DNA of 64,000 bases from Eutrophovita brisbanensis (GCA_038147395.1 JAYQTM010000001.1:744001-808000); one strand, 5' to 3'. Counted from the stretch's first letter, positions 1-9,115 are shown. A program made the numbers and translations. Notes: generated from the sequence alone by a model not told the origin.

Positions 1-2268
1 GCTCGACGAAAACGTAAGGGCACGAAGGACGAACGACTAAAGCGATCGCAAATATTACTGGAGGTCACGAGGCGGTGCGCGTCACTTTCGAATATTCAAG
101 ATGTGTGGAAAGAATTGGTTTCGATGACATCGCGGGAGCTAGACTGCGACCGAGGAACATTGTTCTTGAATGACGACGAGACGAATGAGTTGTTCTCCTA
201 CGTGGCTCAAGGAGATTTGGTTCGAGAAATCAGAATCCTTAACGATAGTGGAATCGCGGGGCACGTGTTTCAATCTGGTGAAGCGAGAATCAGCGATGAT
301 CCGTACAGCGATGAACTCTTCAATCGGTCGGTCGATCAACGTACCGGTTACACCACGAGAAACATTGCTTGTGTGCCGGTTCGTACGATGTCTGGTGAGA
401 CGATCGGTGTCATGCAAAGCCTTAACAAACGCGTGGGTGAATTTAATGATGATGATCTGGAGTTGCTCGAGGAAATGACGACTCAGGCTGCAGTGGTGCT
501 ACAAGGTCTTCAGCACTATGAGCAGATCGATAAAATTCGCGAAAAAGAAAACGCATTTCTGAAGTTGATGTCGGACATCAATTCTGAATTTGAATTGTCA
601 AGAATGCTGATGCGAGTGGTTCAGGAGATTACTGAGATGCTTGCGTCTGAGCGAGCCACGATATTTATGTATGACCAATCTACGGCCACGCTTTTTTCTC
701 GTGTCGCAGCCGGCGGTGAAATTAACGAAATTCGTTTCCCGTCTCATCTTGGTATTGCTGGAGAGGTCTTCACGACTGGTAAAAGTATGAATATTCCATA
801 TGCATACGCCGACCTTCGGTTTAACCCAGCGTTTGATAAACAAACCGGATTTTTTACCCGATCCATTTTGTGTGTGCCAATCATCAACACGGACAACAAT
901 GTGATTGGGGTGACGCAAGTCCTCAATAAGAAGGGTGGGACGTTTTCGGATGAAGATGAACAGAGATTAAAAGCATTTACGGCGCAAATTTCGATCAGTT
1001 TGCAAAACTCAAAGTTGTTTGACGACGTGCAGAGAATCAAAAATTACAACGAGAGCATGCTGCAGAGCATGTCCAATGGTGTCATCACGATGGATCCAAA
1101 GGGCTTGGTTGTGACGTGTAATTCGGCGGCTTTAAGGATATGGGAGCTCAACGAAACGGATATCGTCGGCCATAATGTGGCGGATCTCGTTGGTCCCGAT
1201 GGTCAATGGGTGATTGAGCAAATTGAAAAAGCCAAAGCGGAAGAGAGCACTCAAACGATTGCCGATACTGCGTTAACGTTGAATGAGACAGAAAAAACTG
1301 TGAATTTGACGTTTATGCCTCTGATCGCTGCAGAGGAGGACAAGGAGCTGGGTTCGATGATGGTGTTTGAGGACATCAGTAGCGAGAAAAGAATGAAGTC
1401 GACAATGTCTCGTTACATGGACCCGGTCATCGCAGCTCAAATGTTAGAGGGTGATGCGCACGAAGTACTCGGCGGGATCAATGCAGAGGCTACCGTGATG
1501 TTTACTGATGTCCGCGGTTTTACAACCATTACCGAGGAATACGGTGCTCAAGGAACCGTGTCGTTTTTAAATGATTATTTCTCGTTGATGGTGGACTGCA
1601 TCACCAAAGAAGGAGGCATGCTTGATAAGTTCATCGGTGATGCGATCATGGCATGTTTTGGATTGCCCATGTCACACGAGGACGATCCGGACAGAGCCGT
1701 GCGCGCGTCAATAGAGATGATTAAAACCTTATGGCGTTGGAATCAAGATCGATTGTCGAAGGGGTTGAAAGTTGTTGATATGGGAATCGGTCTTAATACT
1801 GATACGGTTGTATCGGGAAATATCGGTTCCCCAAAAAGAATGGATTACACGTTGATTGGAGATGGGGTGAACCTTGCCGCTCGCCTCGAGAGCGCGTGCA
1901 AGTCCTACTTCGCTCGAATTCTGGTTAGCGAATCAACGGTCCAGAAATTGAAGGGAACGTATCGATTAAGAGCCGTTGACTTGGTTGTCGTAAAGGGGAA
2001 GACGCAGCCTGTCAAAGTGTTTGAAATTTTGGACTACCACGATGAGGATTCTTTCCCTAATTTAATGGATGTGGTCAACCACTTCAATGACGGCATGAAC
2101 GCATATCAAGCAGCGAATTGGGACAAGGCAATTGAGCGATTTAACCAGTGTTTGAAATTTAACCCAGAGGACCATCTTTCTCAAAGCTACGTTGAACGTT
2201 GCGAGGCATTGAAGGCAGATCCTCCGAAGGGCGAGTGGGATGGCGTATGGGTCATGAAAACGAAATAG
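1..2268 (+). CDS. Class III adenylate cyclase with GAF-GAF-PAS sensor region (5' end outside window)
   Basis: The protein makes cyclic AMP from ATP in response to ligands bound by its sensor domains. The frame is open to base 1, and the residues before the first possible start (GTG at 103) look like the first helix of a GAF domain, so the gene begins upstream. Numbering from GTG 103: GAF1 about 1-137, GAF2 about 165-310, a PAS-like domain about 315-430, the cyclase domain about 460-655, and a short TPR-like C-terminus (about 680-710). The catalytic set is complete: metal aspartates D469 (FTDVRGF) and D513 (KFIGDAIM), adenine-selecting K509 and D581 (MDYTLIGDG), and transition-state N590 and R594. 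The Lys/Asp pair points to ATP rather than GTP. No membrane segment is visible, so it is probably cytosolic. The thioesterase start overlaps its end. Confidence 0.9.
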   Translation, partial: ARRKRKGTKDERLKRSQILLEVTRRCASLSNIQDVWKELVSMTSRELDCDRGTLFLNDDETNELFSYVAQGDLVREIRILNDSGIAGHVFQSGEARISDDPYSDELFNRSVDQRTGYTTRNIACVPVRTMSGETIGVMQSLNKRVGEFNDDDLELLEEMTTQAAVVLQGLQHYEQIDKIREKENAFLKLMSDINSEFELSRMLMRVVQEITEMLASERATIFMYDQSTATLFSRVAAGGEINEIRFPSHLGIAGEVFTTGKSMNIPYAYADLRFNPAFDKQTGFFTRSILCVPIINTDNNVIGVTQVLNKKGGTFSDEDEQRLKAFTAQISISLQNSKLFDDVQRIKNYNESMLQSMSNGVITMDPKGLVVTCNSAALRIWELNETDIVGHNVADLVGPDGQWVIEQIEKAKAEESTQTIADTALTLNETEKTVNLTFMPLIAAEEDKELGSMMVFEDISSEKRMKSTMSRYMDPVIAAQMLEGDAHEVLGGINAEATVMFTDVRGFTTITEEYGAQGTVSFLNDYFSLMVDCITKEGGMLDKFIGDAIMACFGLPMSHEDDPDRAVRASIEMIKTLWRWNQDRLSKGLKVVDMGIGLNTDTVVSGNIGSPKRMDYTLIGDGVNLAARLESACKSYFARILVSESTVQKLKGTYRLRAVDLVVVKGKTQPVKVFEILDYHDEDSFPNLMDVVNHFNDGMNAYQAANWDKAIERFNQCLKFNPEDHLSQSYVERCEALKADPPKGEWDGVWVMKTK

Positions 2269-2693
2269 CGGACAAATTTAATTTTTTTCAGTCCTTGCGT
2301 GTTCGATGGGCGGAGGTTGATGCCCAGGGTATTGTGTTTAATCCTCACTATTTGATGTATGCAGATATTGGTGTGACGGAATATTACCGAGCGATTGGTA
2401 TGCCGTATCCGGATGCTTTCGATACTGAAAAAGCTGATCTCTACACGAAGAAAACGCAGATCGAATATCACGCGCCTGCTCGTTACGATGATGAGCTTCG
2501 AATCTATGTTCGAGTGTCTCGACTAGGGCGCAGCAGTTTTGATTTCGACATCAAAATCGTAAACGACCAAACGCTGCTCGCATCAATCCAAATAACCTAT
2601 GTCAATGCAAATTTGGAGCAAGGGACTTCTGTGCCAATTGATGCAGGATTTAAAGCTGCCTGTAAGAGATTTGAGAAGGTGTCTCCAGAGTAA
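2247..2693 (+). CDS. Acyl-CoA thioesterase, 4HBT / YbgC-FadM family
   Basis: A hotdog-fold thioesterase that hydrolyses acyl-CoA to free acid and CoA. The N-terminal motif (VRWAEVDAQGIVFNPHYL) carries the family's catalytic Asp and the G-x-V-x-x-x-x-Y-L pattern. At 148 aa it has the usual length for the family. I chose ATG 2247 because homology begins just after it; an upstream in-frame ATG (2199) would add 16 residues without family similarity. It overlaps the adenylate cyclase by 22 bases, which suggests co-transcription and coupled translation. The substrate cannot be read from sequence. The acyl-CoA dehydrogenase that follows makes a fatty or branched acyl-CoA plausible. Confidence 0.8.
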   Translation: MGHENEIADKFNFFQSLRVRWAEVDAQGIVFNPHYLMYADIGVTEYYRAIGMPYPDAFDTEKADLYTKKTQIEYHAPARYDDELRIYVRVSRLGRSSFDFDIKIVNDQTLLASIQITYVNANLEQGTSVPIDAGFKAACKRFEKVSPE

Positions 2694-2788
2694 TGGCGTT
2701 TATCGAGTGTACAATGATCATGTTGTCAGTGAAGGATGCTGAAAAGTTATCGGTTATATGACCGTGTTAACCAGAGAGTGTGGAAACA

Positions 2789-4003
2789 ATGGATTTTGAA
2801 TATTCACAAAAAGTGAAAGATCTGCAGTCGAGGATAGGTGAGTTCATGGATGAACACATTTATCCCAACGAAAATATCTTTTTCGAGCAAATTGAGAACA
2901 ATCGCAAAAACGGTAACGCTTGGATTCCAACAGAGGTTGTTGAAGAGAAAAAGATTCAAGCAAGAGAGGCAGGCCTTTGGAATTTATGGAGGCCACAATC
3001 GCACGGTGGCACGCTGAGTAATCTCGAATATGCGCCGCTTTGTGAGGTCATGGGGCGAGTTTTCTGGGCGCCTGAAGTGTTTAATTGCTCTGCTCCCGAC
3101 ACCGGCAACATGGAGACCATATTAAGATACGGAACGGAAGAGCAGCAAAATACGTGGGCAGAGCCGCTTTTAAACGGAGAGATACGATCTGCGTTTTTGA
3201 TGACGGAGCCCGCCGTGGCCTCGTCAGATGCAACGAATATTCAGTGTCGCATCGAGCGAGTGGGCGATGAGTACGTCATCAATGGCCGAAAGTGGTGGTC
3301 CTCCGGAGCGGGCGATCCTCGCTGCAAAGTGTTGATCGTGATGGGTAAGACAGATCCGGACGGCGCTGATCGTCACAAGCAGCAGTCGATGATTCTGGTT
3401 CCTTCAGACACGCCTGGCGTTAAGGTTGAGCGACCACTGACTGTGTTTGGCTATGACGACGCGCCCCACGGACATATGGAAGTCTCACTCACTGACGTTC
3501 GAGTTCCAGCGTCCAACATATTGCTCGGTGAGGGGCGGGGATTTGAGATTGCCCAAGGACGACTCGGGCCTGGCCGAATCCATCACTGTATGCGGATCAT
3601 TGGGCAGGCAGAGCGCGCACTTGAATTCATGATTAATCGTTTGAATTCCCGAGTAGCATTCGGTAAGCCTGTGTCGCAACAATCCGTTTGGCATGAGCGA
3701 ATCGCGGAGTCAAGAATCATGATTGATCAAGCCAGGTTATTGACGTTGAAAGCAGCCCACATGATGGACACCGTCGGAAACAAAGAAGCAAAAATGGAGA
3801 TTGGAATGATCAAGGTCATTGCTCCTAACATGGCTCAACAAATTATCGACTGGGCGATTCAAGCTCACGGTGGGGGCGGCGTTTGTCAGGATTTCCCTCT
3901 GGCTTGGATGTACGCTTGGAATCGATCGCTCAGATTGGCAGATGGACCCGATGAAGTGCATCGAGCGCAAGTAGCTCGACTCGAGCTGAAGAAATATGGT
4001 TGA
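2789..4003 (+). CDS. Acyl-CoA dehydrogenase, ACAD10/ACAD11-like
   Basis: An FAD-dependent enzyme that introduces the alpha-beta double bond into an acyl-CoA. Its 404 residues cover the N-terminal helical, middle beta and C-terminal helical domains. Visible marks are the FAD/substrate motif FLMTEPAVASSDATN, WWSSGAGD in the beta domain, and AHGGGGVCQDFPLAWMYAW with ADGPDEVHR near the C-terminus, typical of the ACAD10/11 branch. The position that holds the catalytic Glu in medium-chain enzymes (YEGT) here reads ADGP, an Asp. ATG 2789 is preferred over GTG 2780 because a GAGAG stretch lies at better spacing from it. A strong terminator follows. Chain-length preference is unknown. Confidence 0.88.
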   Translation: MDFEYSQKVKDLQSRIGEFMDEHIYPNENIFFEQIENNRKNGNAWIPTEVVEEKKIQAREAGLWNLWRPQSHGGTLSNLEYAPLCEVMGRVFWAPEVFNCSAPDTGNMETILRYGTEEQQNTWAEPLLNGEIRSAFLMTEPAVASSDATNIQCRIERVGDEYVINGRKWWSSGAGDPRCKVLIVMGKTDPDGADRHKQQSMILVPSDTPGVKVERPLTVFGYDDAPHGHMEVSLTDVRVPASNILLGEGRGFEIAQGRLGPGRIHHCMRIIGQAERALEFMINRLNSRVAFGKPVSQQSVWHERIAESRIMIDQARLLTLKAAHMMDTVGNKEAKMEIGMIKVIAPNMAQQIIDWAIQAHGGGGVCQDFPLAWMYAWNRSLRLADGPDEVHRAQVARLELKKYG

Positions 4004-4050
4004 TCAAATGTCGATCTGCCAGGGTTCCTGAATGAAATGGCGAGAGTGTA

Positions 4051-4082
4051 AAACGGAGAGGACAAAACCTCTCCGTTTTTTT
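4051..4082 (+). terminator. Rho-independent terminator after the acyl-CoA dehydrogenase
   Basis: Perfect 11-bp stem (4051-4061 with 4068-4078), 6-base loop ACAAAA, followed by a T run to 4082. It separates the first operon from the molybdenum hydroxylase genes. Confidence 0.9.
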
Positions 4083-4476
4083 GTGTGTACCTGGTGATCA
4101 GACCCAGTTTTATTCAAACGCTCTGTGCGAGTCTCATTTGCCTTTCACCCGAGGGCAGGCGGTTGAGGGGATAAACTCATTGTCGCGACGCATCCTAGGA
4201 AAATATTGACTAATGCGCATAAATGATGCGGCGCAAAAGTTCGAGGATAGCAAGTTACCTCATCGATATTTCATAGCGTGAAAATGGGCAATCGAACCTA
4301 GCGTTAACGAACCGGAAATTTAGTGCAACAAATGGTTTTCGACGCTCTAAAAAACTGGGCAATAACTTGCGTGTAGCGCTTGATCGAGTGAATAAGATGC
4401 TGTATTTTCCATACGGTAACCAATAGATTTAGTTACATCCCTAATATATTCAAAGCTTCGAAAGGGGGAGTTTGAA
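4083..4476. other. Long intergenic leader before iorA
   Basis: About 390 bases without a convincing reading frame, the longest gene-free stretch in the window. Its proximal part (4083-4370) shows no clear hairpin or repeat. The distal part holds a candidate promoter (4380-4408), and a very strong ribosome binding site (AAAGGGGGAG) sits just before ATG 4477. The length suggests upstream regulatory input, but I see no identifiable operator. Confidence 0.5.
4380..4408 (+). promoter_or_regulatory. Candidate sigma-70 promoter for iorA-iorB
   Basis: TTGATC (4380-4385), a 17-base spacer, then TATTTT (4403-4408). This predicts a start near 4415 and a leader of about 60 bases. Found by eye; no start-site data. 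Confidence 0.4.
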
Positions 4477-4926
4477 ATGAAAGTTAGTTTTAAAGTAAAT
4501 GGTAAAAGCGAGACAGTTGAAGTCTCTGCAGATACACCATTGCTTTGGGTACTCCGCGACACGCTCGGAATGACGGGCACGAAATTCGGTTGCGGTAAGG
4601 CTCTTTGCGGTGCGTGTACCGTTCATTTGAATGGTGTTGCAGTCCGATCCTGTCAGACACAAATCGGTGCAGTTGCTGGCCAAAACGTGACAACTATCGA
4701 AGGCCTCGGTGGTGATCACAAGGTTCAGCGTGCCTGGGAAGCGCTTGACGTACCACAGTGTGGTTACTGTCAGCCAGGACAGATGATGTCTGCCTCAGCA
4801 CTGCTATCCATGAACAAGAATCCTTCGGATCAGGATATCGATGCGTTCATGTCGGGCAACCTATGCCGATGTGGTACCTATCCTCGAATCCGCGCTGCAA
4901 TTAAAGCTGCAGCGAAGATGTCTTAA
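4477..4926 (+). CDS. iorA: Molybdenum hydroxylase small subunit, 2x[2Fe-2S] (isoquinoline 1-oxidoreductase alpha type)
   Basis: The electron-transfer subunit of a xanthine-oxidase-family enzyme. At 149 aa it has an N-terminal plant-ferredoxin domain with C39, C44, C47 and C59, and a C-terminal helical domain with C95, C98, C130 and C132, so both [2Fe-2S] clusters have all their ligands. The gene has a strong ribosome binding site and lies 15 bases before the large subunit. No FAD subunit gene is present. In two-subunit IorAB-type enzymes electrons pass instead to a cytochrome or other acceptor. Codon use is strongly biased (GGT, GCT, GAC, AAC, TTC, CAG) like cspA and rpsT, suggesting high expression. 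The true substrate could be an aldehyde or an N-heterocycle. Confidence 0.88.
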   Translation: MKVSFKVNGKSETVEVSADTPLLWVLRDTLGMTGTKFGCGKALCGACTVHLNGVAVRSCQTQIGAVAGQNVTTIEGLGGDHKVQRAWEALDVPQCGYCQPGQMMSASALLSMNKNPSDQDIDAFMSGNLCRCGTYPRIRAAIKAAAKMS

Positions 4927-4941
4927 GGGAGGAACTGAGAC

Positions 4942-7143
4942 ATGGAAAAAATAGTTAAGAATGAAGCACGTCGTGACTTCCTGAAAGTCAGTGGTTCTGC
5001 TGCTGGTGGTTTGGCTCTCGCGTTCTATTTGCCTACTGCTCGCATGGCACAGGCAGCTGACGGTGGAAGCCCTAACGCTTGGGTCAAGATCGCATCTGAC
5101 AACACAGTAACTATTATGGTTGCTCGTTCAGAAATGGGTCAGGACGTTTACACTTCTATGCCTATGCTCGTTGCAGAGGAGTTGGAAGTTGATATTAATT
5201 CAGTCAAGGTTGAGTTCGCTCCACCAGCTGAGGTTTACATCAACTCTCTACTCGGTGGACAGATCACTGGTGGATCAACCTCTGTGCGTGACGGTTGGGA
5301 GAAACTAAGAAAAGCTGGTGCCTCTGCACGCATGATGCTTGTTGCAGCTGCTGCTGACAACTGGGGTGTTGATGCTAGCCAGTGTAGCGCTGCTAATGGA
5401 ACGATCAAGGGACCTGGCGGTAAGTCAGCGACTTATGGTTCTGTTGCTGCAAAAGCTGCAACGATGGAAGTTCCCAAGGAAGTTCCACTCAAGCCAGCTA
5501 GCCAGTTCAAGGTGGTCGGTAACACCAAGCAAAAGCGTCTAGATACTGCTGCGAAAGTACGTGGTACGGCTCAGTTTGGTATTGATACCGTCGTTCCAGG
5601 AATGAAGTTCGCTGCTGTTGCAATGGCTCCGATGATTGGCGGAAAGATCATCTCTTATGATGACACTCGCGCTAAATCAATGCCTGGCGTACACGCGATT
5701 GTCGAGTACAGCCGAGGTGTCGCAGTAGTTGCTGATTCGTACTGGACTGCTAAGAAAGCTGTCGCAACGCTTGACCCACAGTATGATGCTGGTCCTAACG
5801 CTGATTTGGACATGACAAGCCTTTGGTCAAAAATGTCAGATGCGTCAAACAGCGCGGGTGCAGTCTTCCGTGAAAGCGGGAACGCTGATGCTGGACTAGC
5901 AAATGCGGCGAAAATGATCACTGGTGAGTACAGACTTCCATTCCAGTCGCACTCTCCAATGGAGCCACAAAACACAACTGCACACGTAACTGCAGATAAG
6001 GCTGTGATTATCACACCTACTCAGTTCCAGCAGTTGATTCCTCACGTTGTCGGGGGTGCTGTTGGCCTCAAGCCAGAGCAGGTTGAAGTTCAGACAACGT
6101 TCCTTGGTGGTGGCTTCGGTCGACGTGTTGAGGTTGACTACGCAATCGACGCTGCTGAGATTTCCAAAGCAGCTGGTGGCATTCCAGTCAAGATGGTTTG
6201 GTCACGTGAGCAGGACATGATGCATGACTCTTATCGTCCAGCTGGAATTTACAAGTTCACTGCGGGTGTTGATGCGAACGGAAAGCTTCAAGCACTGAAG
6301 TTCAAGTCAACGAGTCCTTCAATTTCTTCACGCTTGTTCCCAAGTATTGTGAAGGACGGTATCGATCCATTTGCGGTTGAGGGTATCGATAACTTCCCAT
6401 ACATGGCAGACGCTGGTTTGAATTTCAGCTACGTCATGCATGACACTGGAGTCCAGGTTGGTTACTGGCGCGGTGTGTCACACAACTTGAATGCTGTGGC
6501 GCTTGAGTGTTTCATCGATGAGTTAGCGAAAGCTGCTGGTGCTGATCCAATTCAGTACAGAATCGATATGCTCGATATGGGTTCCACAAAGCATCAGTGG
6601 TCCGGACTCTCAGCAGGTGTGCCTGTTGGTGCCAGAATGAAGCGCGTTCTTGAAGAAGTACGCAAGAAGTCTGGCTTTGGCAAGAAAATGCCTGCAGGTA
6701 AAGGTCAGGGCGTTGCGGTTATGGAGGGTTACAACTCTGTTATCGCTATCGTTGCTGACGTTACTGTTGACTCTGGATATGACGTCACAATTGACAAGAT
6801 CACCACAGTGGTCGACGGTGGAACGTTAGTTCACCCTGACCAGGCTCTTGCTCAGATCCAAGGCTCTATCAACATGGGCCAGGGTGTTGGCATGATCAGT
6901 GAGATTACTGTCAAGAATGGTGCTGTTCAGCAGGACAACTTTGACGGATACAGAGCTGTTCGTATCAACGAAACACCGAAATCCATGGATGTTCACTTCC
7001 TTAAGAGTGATAGCACTCCTGGTGGTCTCGGTGAGCCAGCAACAGCGGTTATCGTTCCAGCACTTGCTAACGCAATCCATGCTGCATGCGGTAAGCGAGT
7101 TAGAACATTCCCAGCATTGCCTGAGAACGTCGCTGCTGGTTAA
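4942..7143 (+). CDS. iorB: Molybdenum hydroxylase large subunit, Tat-exported (isoquinoline 1-oxidoreductase beta / aldehyde dehydrogenase type)
   Basis: The molybdopterin-binding catalytic subunit, which hydroxylates an aldehyde or N-heteroaromatic carbon using water. It is 733 aa, the usual length for IorB-type subunits. The N-terminus has a twin-arginine signal (R10 R11 D F L K) with a hydrophobic stretch and a cleavage-like AQA-A near residue 38, so the folded complex should be exported to the periplasm. The cofactor motif GGGFGRR lies near residue 390. The active-site Glu of the family is E698 in GGLGEPATAV. It shares iorA's strong codon bias. A good terminator follows, and xdhC starts 147 bases downstream. 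Substrate is not determined; aldehyde dehydrogenase and isoquinoline oxidoreductase annotations are not separable here. Confidence 0.88.
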   Translation: MEKIVKNEARRDFLKVSGSAAGGLALAFYLPTARMAQAADGGSPNAWVKIASDNTVTIMVARSEMGQDVYTSMPMLVAEELEVDINSVKVEFAPPAEVYINSLLGGQITGGSTSVRDGWEKLRKAGASARMMLVAAAADNWGVDASQCSAANGTIKGPGGKSATYGSVAAKAATMEVPKEVPLKPASQFKVVGNTKQKRLDTAAKVRGTAQFGIDTVVPGMKFAAVAMAPMIGGKIISYDDTRAKSMPGVHAIVEYSRGVAVVADSYWTAKKAVATLDPQYDAGPNADLDMTSLWSKMSDASNSAGAVFRESGNADAGLANAAKMITGEYRLPFQSHSPMEPQNTTAHVTADKAVIITPTQFQQLIPHVVGGAVGLKPEQVEVQTTFLGGGFGRRVEVDYAIDAAEISKAAGGIPVKMVWSREQDMMHDSYRPAGIYKFTAGVDANGKLQALKFKSTSPSISSRLFPSIVKDGIDPFAVEGIDNFPYMADAGLNFSYVMHDTGVQVGYWRGVSHNLNAVALECFIDELAKAAGADPIQYRIDMLDMGSTKHQWSGLSAGVPVGARMKRVLEEVRKKSGFGKKMPAGKGQGVAVMEGYNSVIAIVADVTVDSGYDVTIDKITTVVDGGTLVHPDQALAQIQGSINMGQGVGMISEITVKNGAVQQDNFDGYRAVRINETPKSMDVHFLKSDSTPGGLGEPATAVIVPALANAIHAACGKRVRTFPALPENVAAG

Positions 7144-7200
7144 TCCAAGCAGGTATTCGGGTTCGGGTCGTCATGACTCGGATCCGAGAGGATTATCCAT

Positions 7201-7228
7201 AAACCCCCAGTTTACTGGGGGTTTTTTT
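7201..7228 (+). terminator. Rho-independent terminator after iorB
   Basis: Ten-bp GC-rich stem (7201-7210 with 7215-7224), 4-base loop, T run to 7228. It would insulate the strongly expressed iorAB pair from xdhC. Confidence 0.9.
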
Positions 7229-7290
7229 ATGTTGTAGAAAATGAATCGATATAAAATGACGACTCATAGAATTGGTGAAATAAAAAATCG

Positions 7291-8304
7291 ATGGATAGTG
7301 TAGATCTACAAGTACTAAAGACAAGTCTCGATTGGAGGGCATCGGGACATGATGTGATTTTGGGGACGATTGTCCAAACATGGGGCTCATCTCCTAGGCC
7401 TCCCGGAGCAATGTTGGCGATACGTGACGATGGTTTAGTTGCCGGCTCTATATCGGGAGGTTGCATCGAGGATGACATGATCAACAAGGTGCGCGATAAA
7501 TCCTTGGAAGTCGATAAACCCTCCGTGGTCACTTACGGCATCAGTAAGGAGGAAGCTAATCGATTTGGTTTGCCATGTGGAGGGACCCTGCAGGTCGTGC
7601 TAGAGAAAATCAATGATGATGCGATCTTCGCTGAGCTGTTGCGTCGTGTCGAGGCGCACGAATTGGTTTGTAGAGAACTATCAATAGAATCCGGTGAAGT
7701 GACTCTCTCCTCAGGCAATTCAACTGATGACTTGCAGTATCAAGATGGAATACTCAAGTGTGTCTATGGCCCTAGGTGGAGATTAATACTCATAGGGGCC
7801 GGACAGCTGTCAACGTATGTGGCTCAGATGGCTAGGGCGCTCGACTATCATGTGATTGTTTGTGACCCTCGAGAGGAATACGCCGAAACATGGTCCGTGC
7901 CGGGAACAATCCTTTCGCGAGAGATGCCCGATGACCTTGTGGTTTCTCTTCAATTAGACGCTCACTCAGCACTGGTTGCGGTCACTCACGATCCCAAGCT
8001 CGATGATTTAGCGTTACTTGAAGGGCTGAAGTCACCGGCATTTTATGTTGGGGCTTTGGGTTCGAGGCTCAACAGCCAAAACAGACGAGAGCGTTTGAAA
8101 TTGTTTGACCTCACAGAGGAGGAAATCGACCGACTCCACGGCCCAGTTGGATTGCGTATTGGAAGCAAGACGCCACCTGAAATAGCTGTGTCGATTATGG
8201 CTGAAATCACCGCAGTAAGAAACGGTGTGTCGCTTGATACGATTGGGCTTCCGACTGGAAAAGAGTATAGTACGGACGCGACGAACACGGTGTGTTCGAT
8301 TTAA
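7291..8304 (+). CDS. xdhC: XdhC/CoxI family molybdenum-cofactor maturation factor
   Basis: XdhC-family proteins bind molybdopterin, protect it and help convert it to the sulfurated form before insertion into xanthine-oxidase-type enzymes. The 337 aa comprise the N-terminal XdhC/CoxI domain (GSSPRPPGAMLAI near residue 32; GSISGGCIED) and a C-terminal Rossmann domain (LILIGAGQLSTYVAQMAR near residue 161). Its place directly behind iorAB supports a role in maturing that enzyme. The terminator between them implies it is expressed separately and at a lower level; its codon use is not biased. Start is ATG 7291. Confidence 0.88.
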   Translation: MDSVDLQVLKTSLDWRASGHDVILGTIVQTWGSSPRPPGAMLAIRDDGLVAGSISGGCIEDDMINKVRDKSLEVDKPSVVTYGISKEEANRFGLPCGGTLQVVLEKINDDAIFAELLRRVEAHELVCRELSIESGEVTLSSGNSTDDLQYQDGILKCVYGPRWRLILIGAGQLSTYVAQMARALDYHVIVCDPREEYAETWSVPGTILSREMPDDLVVSLQLDAHSALVAVTHDPKLDDLALLEGLKSPAFYVGALGSRLNSQNRRERLKLFDLTEEEIDRLHGPVGLRIGSKTPPEIAVSIMAEITAVRNGVSLDTIGLPTGKEYSTDATNTVCSI

Positions 8305-8339
8305 AACGCGTTTTGATTTAGGTTGGTAAGGGGAATTCA

Positions 8340-9095
8340 ATGAGGTTAGAAAAAAAAGTGGCAATAGTCACTGGTGGAGGTTCTGGGTTTGGAGAGGGAA
8401 TTTCCAAGCGATTTGCGGCAGAGGGCTGCCAAGTTATTGTGAATGACATCAATGTTGATGGTGGTGAGCGTGTTGTATCCGAGATAAAAAGCGCTGGCGG
8501 ACAGGCAGCGTTTGTGAAAGGTAACGTTGCGGTTGATGCTGATTGGGCGAGTCTATTAAAGGCGACGATCGATCAATTCGGACATCTGGATATCGTTATT
8601 AACAACGCAGGGACGACACATCGCAACAAACCGATGATCGAGGTTACTGACGAAGAATTCGATCTTGTGTACAACGTCAACGTCAAGGGGATTTACTACT
8701 CCGCGAAACATATCGTTCCTTACTTCAGAAAGCAAGGTGGTGGAAACTTTGTCACCATCGCATCGACCTCTGGGTTACGTCCTAGACCGGGTCTTGTTTG
8801 GTATAGCGGCAGTAAGGGTGCCGCGATCATCGCAAGTCAAGCAATGGCCGTTGAACTAGCTCCAGATAATATTCGGGTCAATGTTGTGAATCCAGTCGCT
8901 GGTGATACACCATTGCTATCTGAATTTATGGGGTCTGATACTCCAGAGATTCGCGAAAAATTTGCATCCGTGATTCCACTCGGTCGTTTCAGCCAGCCCC
9001 GTGATATTGCGAATGCGTGTCTTTATCTAGCGTCTGACGAGGCTGACTTCATCACAGGCACTTGTATCGAAGTTGATGGTGGTCGCTGCGTCTAA
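8340..9095 (+). CDS. Short-chain dehydrogenase/reductase (FabG-like)
   Basis: A classical 251-aa SDR that oxidises an alcohol or reduces a ketone with NAD(P). The cofactor glycine motif TGGGSGFG is at residues 11-18, followed by the structural motif NNAG, the catalytic Ser in IASTSGLRP and the Tyr/Lys pair in WYSGSK. D38/N40 after the second strand (VNDINVDGG) suggest NAD preference. The C-terminal ITGTCIEVDGG is typical. It starts 35 bases after xdhC. It may oxidise alcohols to the substrate of the neighbouring molybdenum hydroxylase, but that is inference. Substrate unknown. Confidence 0.85.
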   Translation: MRLEKKVAIVTGGGSGFGEGISKRFAAEGCQVIVNDINVDGGERVVSEIKSAGGQAAFVKGNVAVDADWASLLKATIDQFGHLDIVINNAGTTHRNKPMIEVTDEEFDLVYNVNVKGIYYSAKHIVPYFRKQGGGNFVTIASTSGLRPRPGLVWYSGSKGAAIIASQAMAVELAPDNIRVNVVNPVAGDTPLLSEFMGSDTPEIREKFASVIPLGRFSQPRDIANACLYLASDEADFITGTCIEVDGGRCV

Positions 9096-9115
9096 ACCGT
9101 CACTGCCGTGATTTG

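Noticed and set aside
139..417. Antisense and offset reading frames inside large genes, such as this one and those at 5655-6014, 27638-28123 and 30497-30925
   Set aside because: They lie wholly within well-supported genes in other frames and have improbable compositions; they are by-products of the real genes.
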